Source: Halesus radiatus
Lineage: Eukaryota; Arthropoda; Insecta; Trichoptera; Limnephilidae
Reading direction: 5' to 3'
Assembly: GCA_022606495.2 (NCBI GenBank)
Contig: JAHDVE020001383.1
Coordinates: forward strand, 62,001-126,000
Length of the DNA: 64,000 bases
Of the stretch, positions 21,797 to 31,249 are shown piece by piece; positions within the stretch are counted from its first letter, which is position 1; each line of letters begins with the position of its first letter. The position numbers and the translations under genes are program-made. The notes beneath the pieces were generated by a model. That model was not told the origin of the DNA and ran no database searches. It saw only the letters and a list, made by a program, of their open reading frames with translations.

Positions 21797-22335
21797 TATA
21801 TATCTGAGTAAAACAATAATATCAGTTCCAGTAGTTGTCTTCAATCATGATCATCATCAACGGCTTGAACGTTGGTCAAAAAATAAATAAATTTCGGAGC
21901 AACTTCGGCATTGAAAGACATTCACCATTGGGAGGTTATCCAAACTCCGCCTGTCTGTAGTGTGTTGAACTACCTACTACGAGTACATACAATTGCCCTC
22001 CATTTGCGCTTATTTCTTGCAGATCGTGTTACTGATATTCAAATTCTAATAAGTCTGAGCAAACATATCTTTGAATTGAAATCGTTTGTATCTACTAGAG
22101 AATTATTTTCATCCTGCCTACTTTGCAATTATTGTACACACAGTCTCCCGAAAATTTACTGTGGCCACCCCGACATATTATTACTTTTCTACAAGTTATA
22201 TTGTCTTATATATTTTTTATTCATTTACTTACTCATTTTATTCACCCTTTTTTTTAAAGAAATAATTATATTTATAAACAATAATTATTAGCCTGAAACA
22301 CTCATCCAAGTTGAAAAAACCTTCCGAGAAAAGAT
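21797..22335. other. No recognised gene
   Basis: A 126-codon frame at 21911-22291 is Leu/Ile/Phe-rich because the DNA is T-rich. It has no convincing motif and is not called. Confidence 0.4.
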
Positions 22336-22339
22336 AAAT

Positions 22340-22410
22340 GTCGCCGACAGGACTCGAACCTGCACCCTTCTGATTGCCGGTCAGATGCTCTACCGTTGAG
22401 CTACGTCGGC
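22340..22410 (-). tRNA. tRNA-like gene, anticodon position GGC (Ala?), possibly a pseudogene
   Basis: Read on the minus strand, 71 nt fold as a cloverleaf. The acceptor is 7 bp with two mismatches; U8 and A9 are present; the D arm is GCTC/GAGC. The anticodon stem TCTGA/TCAGA holds loop CCGGCAA, the T arm is GCAGG/CCTGT with loop TTCGAGT, and both internal promoter boxes are good. GGC at positions 34-36 would read Ala GCC. Position 33 is C instead of the near-universal U, and two acceptor pairs fail, so it may be a tRNA pseudogene or a SINE head. Confidence 0.5.
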
Positions 22411-22629
22411 TTATCGCAAACCCGCCAAGTTAATCAATATATACTAGTGTTTCATTCAATAATTACTGTTTTTATTATATTTCACCTGTAATTGCGCTAT
22501 GCACAAAAATCTTGTCTTAAAAACTTTAGTTTATCAATTAATACTTTCAAGTGCTTACAAAACAGATACTTTTATTATTGTGATGGCAACATTGCTATTC
22601 CGGTATTTTATTCATATTATTTTACGTCA

Positions 22630-22836
22630 GTTCATATTATCGTTGCTGCATATATAATGTGCCGTTTCGTACATTCAGAGATGATCGAGCTTCGGTGGAA
22701 AGCTTGCCTAATAATTGTAAAAAATATTTTTAGCAAATAGAGTCTGCAATTATTTTTTAAAGCAGTTTTTCTCGATCATCTCAGAATGTACGAAACGGCA
22801 CATAAGCTATATTATTAATTCAGCGACGTTGTATCA
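22630..22836. repeat. Inverted repeat with arms of about 45 bp
   Basis: The left arm (about 22640-22690) contains ATGTGCCGTTTCGTACATTC then AGAGATGATCGAG. The right arm (about 22770-22810) is its inverse, with one mismatch. Weaker pairing (CGTTGCTG / CAGCGACG) extends outward to about 22836. About 80 bp separate the arms. It could be a small MITE or a hairpin-forming element; no target duplication was identified. Confidence 0.7.
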
Positions 22837-22839
22837 CCG

Positions 22840-25800
22840 TGGCGCACGTGTTATTTTTATCCTCGATTATTGTGTGTTTTGTAAAGGAAATCGATAAATT
22901 AAGTACAGAATTTGACTTGTGATTACACATTAATACTCAATATAAATTTTTTTTGTAACGTTTTGATTTATTTTCATTTAATTAGTGAAACTACAGTTTT
23001 TAACGTATTTTTTTGTTATTTTATTCATAGAAAAGGGTAAAAATCCAACTTCAAGAAAAATACCCAGTGAGCCACCATTGAGGGAATCTTCATGTTTCTT
23101 AAATTTTATTTTAAAAAAATCAGTTTGAAACTAAGATTTAGAGGAAATGTGAGGATAGCCATAATAAATGGCCAGAATTACACTACCAGAGTGTAGGTAC
23201 TTACAATCGTCAACACTGAGTCGCCAAAATTAAGTGAAATAATGTTTTTCGTTAGTAAAATGAGAGATTTTTAAACAGGCGAAAATATAACTATTATATT
23301 AATTTTATGTTTTGCAGTGTCATTTTGAATAATTAGAATATTAAGTTACATTTGCAGTTAACATTTCCATCAATTGCAAGACGAGCAGGTTCAGGATGTG
23401 ATAGTATATTAGCATCACATATTTCATGAGAAGGCAGGGTTTCCTGTTTTGTCCTGCGTGCTCAGATTTCAGACTCGAAGGAACTCTGTTTACATAATAT
23501 TATTATTTATGATACGATTTATATCCTAGAATTGTCAAACACTGTGTACATGCAAGTTTACTGGCAGTTTAACTGGTGTAATATATTATTCGCTCAATAT
23601 GTATATAACTATGGCGGAGAACACGCCACAAGAAGGATGTTACTGATGTCGTTGATTAATTTAAGTCTAGATTTTAATTAAAACGTTAATCAATGTGAAA
23701 TAAATATTTTAATCAGATATTGAGTGATTGCGCACTCCCATGTTTTTAAACCTACGCTCAAATAAAAGTTAAATGATTATGTAGTGGGTTATATATGATA
23801 AACGTACTAGTCTGTGATTGAATCGTATAGCTACAAGTATTTATAACGGATAGAATATTTAATTGTCGTGATCTATAGCGCGGTGGGTAGGAAGCTCGGT
23901 TAGCAGTCGAATAGATCAAGTTTTAAACTTACTACGGGTACTAACTTACTCCATTTTCAGAAAACAATGAATAATTCTCAGTAAAAAGGCCTATAGGCCT
24001 TCTAGAATTTTTCGATTTAGTACTCAAAAAATTTAGGTTACCATGGATTTTTCCATTCTCTATTTATCTGTGACAAACATTAAAGAAGCTATTTGTATTA
24101 GATAATACGGAAATATTATTTTATGTATGTATTTATTGTTGTCGTTTATGTTATTATTTTATTTAAAAAAATATTTTTTAGAAATATTTTTCTTTGAAAA
24201 TTTCTTTGATTGTTGAGAAAAAATTATGCTTTAAGGTTGTTACATATGTTTTTTTTTATTATTTTATATGAATATATATTTTGTAGCCTTAACTGTAAAT
24301 TTTGAGTTTTCAATAACAAGCTCCCGTTAGACAAACTACAATACAAAAAAGTAGCAAAATGTAAATTAAAAAAAAAAATTAAAAAAATTTGGCGACATTG
24401 GTGGTAAGTTGGAGACATTTTTTAGACACTCAAAATTTATTAGTAAATTACCTTACTCCATTTTGGCAACTTTACAGGAGAAACAAAAAATCTTTATTTT
24501 TTAAATTAGTTGGAATTTAAATTTTTTGACACATTCCTTGGAATTACTTTACGTGCATAAAAATAATAAATGTAGGTAAACAGTTTTTCGTTTTCTAATA
24601 AAATAAAATTATGTAGTATATTTTTAAACTGTTTTCATTTGAAGTATAAAGAATTCTAAGATTTAATCAGAGAAAGTGATGAATTTGCAACTAATTCGAA
24701 CTATGCTACCCTAATACAAATATGCATATTTTTAAATTGAAATTTATTAAATTGATTTTATTAACTTTTTTACTCTTTACTATTTATACGATTTTTTGCT
24801 AACATAAAATTATTTTCGTACGGATATTGTATTTTCGTAGTAATAAACATTTAAAAAATGCTAAGGGTGGGATCACACCTAAAATTTGTGAAAAAAATGC
24901 AGTTACTAATTGAGGCGACGATATTTATTATAAATCCAATTATAAAATCACCAACAACAAACAAATCTAGTTTTAAAATGGTTACCTTATCAATATCTGT
25001 TTCGTTTAGTAAAATATGTATCCAATAAAGGTTCTTGTGCGATTTTCCCCGTAAGCCGACATTATGAACTATCATATCTGGGTGTTGTGGTGATTGTTTA
25101 GATTGGAAAATCTTACAAAGTTGCTTTTACGGTTGTCGTAAAGAACATTAATAAGATATAAATTTTAACCATTTAAATGCTAATAGTAGTTTGGCTTTTA
25201 TCGAAGAATATACATTATCACCGGTGTATACACACAAATAGGTAATGGATAAAATTACTTCTCATGCAAAAGGATTTGCAGGAATGCGATATTTTCTTAT
25301 CGCAGTGTTTCGTGCCAGCAAACGTATAAAACTAAAGTGGAATAACCATGTTTTATTCTATCCAGGTAAATAATGAAAGTAAGTAGAATGAATAATATAC
25401 CACACAAGTTAAATGATGAATTATTGATCAACCTGTCGGTCTCGCCATGAATAACATTTAGTTCTTCCTACATGCTGGTTAGAAAGGAGATATCTGAACG
25501 CAACGGATATTCTAGAAAACTTCACGTTTTCAATGCATATTCTGCATTCGCCACTTTTCTAAAAAAAAAGCTTGAGATGGGGTAACGTAACATTTCGTAC
25601 TGCATAATATTATATTGGAATCATTTGAAGCACGAGCTTTCACTGCATTTGAGATTTATTTGATATATAGCCTGGCAATAAAATGTAATCTGATATTATT
25701 TTTTTGTACATTCGAGTTTAATAGGTCTTTTTAAAGAAACAAGGCGAAACAAAACAACTCGATTTTTTAACGTTTTTTAATAAATTTATAAGTTTGGTCT

Positions 25801-26085
25801 TTGAATTCGATTTTGTCTTTTAATTTTTTTTTATTTTTTATTTATCTAATTACGTAAATTCACGAAAAGTGAAAAAAAAAATGCCTGTCCATGTATCTTC
25901 TCAGCATAGCGTTAAATAAGACAAAAAGTATGAACATAAAATTATCTTAAAATATGATTAACATTCCTTTCTAAAAATACCACTAATTTCTAAACACCGT
26001 TGGTTTAAAGTAAACAAAAATACGCTAAAGTGCTATCTCTTTCCCACACTTTTTCTGTCTCCATTATGATATCTCTGTATTTTAA
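22840..26085. other. Long stretch without recognised features
   Basis: AT-rich with homopolymer runs. A possible A-box-like word lies near 23878. The short minus-strand frames at 24224-24418 and 24851-25075 show no motif. No tandem or inverted structure of note was seen. Confidence 0.4.
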
Positions 26086-26180
26086 TTTTAGTTTTTATGT
26101 GTTCATTCCTGAAGAGGGTTGAGTCCAACCGAAACCGGTCGAATGCAGAATATATATAAATAAAATAAAGTGGCTTAAAA
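26086..26180 (+). mobile_element. Penelope-like element 3' terminus (solo)
   Basis: It contains a hammerhead-like core followed by GAATGCAGAATATATATAAA and AATAAAATAAAGTGGCTTAA. That tail is almost identical to the sequence at 54949-54975. Penelope-like elements carry such hammerhead motifs in their terminal repeats. No reverse transcriptase remains upstream that I can recognise, so this is a truncated end. Confidence 0.6.
26108..26141 (+). ncRNA. Hammerhead-ribozyme-like motif (best preserved core)
   Basis: The core is CTGAAGA (CUGANGA, position 7 being free), then stem II GGTTG/CAACC with a four-base loop and one extra G, then GAAA. The short ACCGGT stem III follows and C completes a GUC cleavage triplet. 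This matches the minimal type I hammerhead of Penelope-like elements, whose very short stem III is thought to work best as a dimer. The stem I partner was not resolved by eye. Confidence 0.6.
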
Positions 26181-26988
26181 AAAAACATTTTTCACTTAAA
26201 ATTAAAAAAAAATGCAACTGGACCGTTGTACTTTTTAAAAAAACACATTCATCTTCCCATTGATGTTCCAAATTAATACCTTTTAAATGATTGCAGTGCC
26301 CTCATTTTTTGTCTGCTATAAAAAATTCAGACTCTACATGACCTTTCCCAGCAATAATAATGTTCTAATCGGTACTATTGTATTAAAACTATTTTGTACA
26401 GTCAGGTCAGTTGGGGTAAATACGTCAATTGAATAAATTTAAGCTACTTCTACAAAAAGTCGTTTAAAATAAGGTAGATGGAACTTTTTACTATTATTTT
26501 AAGGATTTTTGAAGAACTTTAAATTTAGGCATTTCCCCAATAGGATACATTTCCTCCACCTGACTACATTGTCTCTAAATTTTTTCATATTTGTTGGAAA
26601 ATTATGTTAAACTAAGGCTTTATGCTTTGTGCCACATAGCCTTAAGGCTCTCAGAGGAAGTCATGTATCTAATGCGTCCAGCATCCTTCTAATCTTTCAT
26701 CCCGCAAGTCATAACTAATCAAATGCAGGAAATTACGCTCTAATATAAAATAGACAGGCGACAGATAATGAAGTGCACCGCTGGAGACCCAACTGCCTTT
26801 ACTTTGTAACATTCTCCGGGATAATTTACGTATTTGTTTTATCTCTGGTCGCTTTTCACTTCTTGTAAAGGGGTTCAATGATATGCGTAATTAAAACGTA
26901 ACATAATTGTATTTTTTACGACATAGATTGCTCTTAAGAGCTGAATGGATTGTACAGTTTATGAATCATCCTTTTCAAGGCAGTCGGT
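26181..26988. other. No recognised feature
   Basis: AT-rich intergenic sequence. A 69-codon minus-strand frame is not supported by any motif. Confidence 0.4.
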
Positions 26989-26989
26989 A

Positions 26990-27050
26990 GCCCAGTGGGT
27001 AGGGGACTTGGTTCAGATGGGATGAGTTTGAATCCCATGGTAATGGAATA
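26990..27050 (+). repeat. tRNA-derived SINE head
   Basis: GTAGCCCAGTGGGTAGGGG (A-box-like) is followed 30-odd bases later by GAGTTTGAATCCC (B-box-like). The spacing fits an internal RNA polymerase III promoter. No full cloverleaf was found. Confidence 0.55.
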
Positions 27051-27396
27051 GATCGATTTTCTCATCTGTCAATTCGGGGGCTACTGTAGATATTGTGGCT
27101 AAAAGTTGTAAAATATGTAAACACATTTGTTTGTTCCTCTTTTTGTGACAGCATAATATTTAAGTATCTTTAGGTATTTGATACGTTATGCTTTTTAAAA
27201 TGATCTAAATAAACGTGGTCATGAGGTAAGTTCATCAAATGATTTTGACAACTACGTAGATGATGTCATATATATATTTTTAAAATAGAAAACTTCCTTT
27301 TTTAGAGATTAAAGAGAAAGCCTCTGCAATATTAAGATTGAAGCTATATAATATATATTCACATTCACTACGTTATATATATATATATATATATAA

Positions 27397-27790
27397 TCAC
27401 CTCTTCCCGTACTATGTTGATCTAGTAAGATTTACATGACCTTTGTTGATCTACCTTTAACACCGTTTATCTTGGCTCCGGTGGGATACATCTGCACGAG
27501 TTGGCAACAGTGCCTTTATCATTACCAAGGTTGTCAGTTTGCAACTGACCCCAGTCGGTATGTTCGTCATCAAAATATAAGAAATTTGCTCCAGTTTAAC
27601 GGTTATTTTTTATTCATTTACTCTCCTTTCGTTGCTCCGATTGATGTATTCGCAGTTTCTAGATACAAGTTGATCTAAAATGAATGTGTATTCAGATTCC
27701 AGATACAAGTTGATCATATATGTTTTATTAATTTATTCTCCTTTCGTTGCTCCGTTTGATGTATTCTCAGTTTCCAGATACAAGTTGATC
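27397..27790 (+). repeat. Left-end GTTGATC subterminal repeats, copy A
   Basis: GTTGATC occurs at 27416, 27445, 27669, 27709 and 27784, mostly as AGATACAAGTTGATC(T/A). More lie at 28811 and 28852 in the duplicated left-end segment. Equivalent positions recur from 34752 and 41068 in copies B and C. Repeated short motifs next to inverted ends usually serve as transposase binding sites. Confidence 0.65.
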
Positions 27791-28129
27791 TAGAAATTAA
27801 TATGTATGTAGGTACAACGAAGATTGTAAACATGGGTTGAGGCGTGCGGGGAGAGAGGGGGGGAGTTCGTCACACGGAAAGAGAACGCTAACCTACGAAT
27901 TCTCTCAGTCCTACAGTCCAGCCGCCGGCGTTGTTCACCGCTGAGCCCGGCTTTTCGGCGGGAGGACATGTTGCTTTTTAAATATCATCTTTAGCGCGCT
28001 GACAAAATGCAATTAATTTGAGAACAATTTCTCTTATTCAAAATGATAAGATGGTATTATTTTGTATAATTTATTCTGTTAAAAAATATGTGGTAATTGT
28101 TTTTAACAATCGTATAACTTACAAAGGAA

Positions 28130-30035
28130 TAAAAATATTCCGTTCAAAGATGAACAATTAACTTTATCAACGAAATAATAATATGAACCTTTCTAATCAC
28201 AAGCATCTGTTTTATTGAGGTAGGTTAGAAATAATATAGTTTTATTCACACTGTGTTTTATTGGCGATATCAAAAATTATTTTTACGCGAAATCTTCTAA
28301 TGAGCGAGTAATTGTGATATTTTCTCATATATTAAAAAAATATTTTATGTTTTCTTCAAATGATTGATAACTTTGTGGAGTCATTATTAATTATATAATT
28401 AAAGATTTTATGGTTTAATCCAAGATAATATTAAAAAAATATAATTATGTAGTTATAAGAAAAATGTGTTTCCTACTAAAAACAATCCCATGACCTTTTT
28501 GTACTATTATATTGTATCAAAAGCATTCGCTTGTAAATGGAGACGAATTTACACTTCTAGGTATATAAATACCAAATATAGATGAGAATTAGATAAAAAC
28601 TTTTTAATTATCTTACGCTGTCAACTTTTAATTGTATTAATTTATATTATGATTATTTATATATGATCATATATGTTTTATTAATTTATTCTCCTTTCGT
28701 TGCTCCGTTTGATGTATTCCCAGTTTCTAGATACAAGTTGATAAGTTTTTTTTACTAATTTATTCTCCTTTCGTTGCTCCGTTTGATGTATTCTCAGTTT
28801 CTAGATACAAGTTGATCTAGAAATGAATGTGTATTCAGTTTCTAGATGCAGGTTGATCCAGAAATGAATATGTATGTAGGTACAACGAAGATTTTGAACG
28901 TGGTTTGGGCCGGGCGGGGAGAAGGGGGGGCGGGGGGTCATCACATAGAAAGATAACGCAAATCTACGAATTCTCTCAGTCCCACATTCAAGCCGCCAGC
29001 GTTTCTCGTCGTTGAGCAAATAACCGTTGTTCAGAAATTGAACTCTCCCTTATAAGGGAATTCCCTAAAATCCACGGTAGTCGCCCGCTTGTAGCGGGCT
29101 AGATGGTGCGGAGCGATACAATAATTATGAGGTCTCTCTTCTTTCAAATAGTGTGTGTATGCGTTGGAAAGACAAAAAACTATACACATTTTTGTCAACT
29201 TGAGCAACGAAAGAACAGTTTGTAAGGTGGTAGAAAATTGTTAAAATTCAGATATTTTATAATATTCTATAAAGGGGACGGTATAAATAAAATAAAAGTT
29301 AAGAATTAAATGTTGTATTCACTAAAACACTTAACAATTGGAATTTATATTAATTAGTGCAATTAATATTAATTATTAGAATTACAAATTGTCAGCATAA
29401 GAAAATTATTTTTATTTTTATAAATTTCATTTCTATTTGGTATTTATATTCCAATAAGGTACCTACTTATTAGTGAGAGTTCCTCTCCATTCACAAGTGA
29501 ATGCTTTTGATAAAAAGAGTTAAAAAAGTTATGGGATTGTTGTAAGTAGGAAACATATTTTTTCTATACCTACGTTATTTTTTTTAGTATTATATTGGGT
29601 TAAGCTATAAGCTTTTTTTTAATGTAAGAGAAAATAGTACAATTAATCGCTCATTAGAAGATTGTTTCTTTCGCGTAAAAAATATGTTTGATATCGCCGA
29701 TAAAACATAGTTTGAATTTTATTTAAAACTAGATTATTTCTAGCCTAACTCAATAAAAGAGATATTTGTGATTAGAAAGGTTCATATTATTAATCCGTTC
29801 CTTTGTTTCCGCAACAAAATTTTTCAAAATTTCCGTTCAAATTTGCATTATCTAAGTTATATGTAAGTAGGTATTATTCCACGCCGTCATTACGATGTGG
29901 TTATTTTTTTTAATGTTTCATTTGAGATTTGTTAATATTTTTTCATTCAGCTAATAAATTACGTTAAGCCTTCAAAGGAGATCAAATTAATTTGTCTCCT
30001 CATTGATGAAGTTAATTGTTCATCTTGGACGTAAT
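28130..30035. repeat. Long internal inverted repeat in copy A
   Basis: 28130-28640 is an imperfect reverse complement of 29390-30035. For example GATGAACAATTAACTTTATC (left) mirrors GATGAAGTTAATTGTTCATC (right), and ATGAACCTTTCTAATCACAA mirrors TTGTGATTAGAAAGGTTCAT. About 750 bp separate the arms. Only the right-arm orientation exists in copy C (42090-42715), so the left arm is the added one. Confidence 0.7.
28893..28938 (+). repeat. G-rich tract (G-quadruplex candidate), copy A
   Basis: Clusters of three to seven G (GGGCCGGGCGGGGAGAAGG, then GGGGG and GGGGGG) lie just after a TATGTAGGTACAACGAAGAT block. Equivalent tracts occur at 27846-27867, 35173-35214 and 41608-41634, with variable lengths in each copy. 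Confidence 0.65.
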
Positions 30036-30069
30036 ATTGATACTAAATGATACGACTAAATACTTGAGT

Positions 30070-30205
30070 CGGACCATATCAATCTGAATAACAGAAGATT
30101 ATGTATAAGATGTATGAATATGAACGAAGCAAGGAGTGTGTGCCAAGACAGAATTGTGTGGCGGTCTTTTCTCTCTGCCTAACCCTGCAGAAACGGCATG
30201 ATGAT
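30070..30205 (+). pseudogene. Non-LTR retrotransposon 3' end fragment
   Basis: It parallels the C-terminal coding end and 3' end of the element at 58335-58925. Recognisable pieces are a segment encoding RMNMNEARSVCQDRIVWR-like residues (about 30100-30165), then a CTCTCTGCCTAACCC segment, then GGCATGATGATTAGTTAG. In the family this is the very end of the reverse transcriptase ORF. Only the last ~45 codons remain, so it is a 5'-truncated relic carried inside composite copy A. Confidence 0.6.
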
Positions 30206-30284
30206 TAGTTAGTTATATATGGTAAACTTAAAACAATTTTGTTAAAATGTATTACTTTAATTTTTTTATTATTATTTAAATTGG

Positions 30285-30405
30285 AGTATGTTGTGCGGCT
30301 GATGGCAGAAGAGATGAGAAGGAGATTGGTTAGAGGAAGATGGGGAAGTACCTGGTTATTCAGATCTGGTCACCAAAGACGGCGTAAGCCATTTCAAGCA
30401 ATTTT
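30285..30405 (+). repeat. SINE-like dispersed repeat fragment, copy A
   Basis: It contains GGAGTATGTTGTGCGGCTGA, TGGGGAAGTACCTGGTTATTC and AGATCTGGTCACCAAAGACGG. It is followed at 30530-30600 by a tRNA-like pair of boxes (TAGGTGAGCGG and AGGTCAAATCC). The same arrangement occurs at 37490-37810 and 42855-43160. Confidence 0.6.
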
Positions 30406-30864
30406 TATACAAAATCATATATCGTAGAGTCCTCAAACAATAAATTTATAATAAACGATTTTTCACAAAAATAACAATTGATCACTATAAATAGCTAAAA
30501 TTAGCAATTTCCACCCCCAGACAACTAGGTGAGCGGTTACGTCGGTCACCAAATTATTGATTAGTTACGGTGGTTACAGGTCAAATCCAACTTGTGCTGA
30601 TTTTATTAATTTTTCTTTTTACATATTTTTCCACGTTTTTTTTCTATTATAAATTTTAGTAAAACGGTTTATCGCCAACATTATTTAATAATCATTTTTT
30701 TTAAACTTATTTTTATAAATATATTTTGCACGGTTTTATTTTTATTATAAATTTTAGTAAAACTGTTTCATCGTTTGAACATTAAATAATGAAAACAAAT
30801 TATAGCGTACCTAACTCACTTTTATTCATGTGAGCACCGCTTGAGCAAGTAAGACTTTTGTACC

Positions 30865-30965
30865 CCAAAATGGGGTATGTTGTGAGGCTGATGAGTAGAG
30901 GAAGGTGAGGAAGTACCTGGCTATTCATATCTGGTCAAACACGGCAAAAGCCATTTAAGCAATTT
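30865..30965 (+). repeat. SINE-like dispersed repeat fragment, second in copy A
   Basis: AATGGGGTATGTTGTGAGG, GAGGAAGTACCTGGCTATTC and CAAAAGCCATTTAAGC place this in the same family as 15085-15330. Counterparts are at 38080-38195 and 43430-43545. Confidence 0.6.
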
Positions 30966-31249
30966 CATTTGATTAATTTGTGTTATTTTACAATTTAGTC
31001 AATTAACACAACATATATACTGGCTCCAGATTTTTTTTACTTTAAGTCCACATATATGCAAGGCCAATATCATATTTGGGGATACTGTGTGGAAGGTATT
31101 TTAAGGGAAAGGAAGGAAGTTCAGGGCAAGAAAAAGGTATGAGGGGTGGGTACGAATCTGGGGGTCAGTGCGTCCAGGAGTGACGTATGAATCCATCCAT
31201 CCCAATGTCACTGGTACTAGGCAATGATGGGTCGAAAGAGTCTGGTTGG

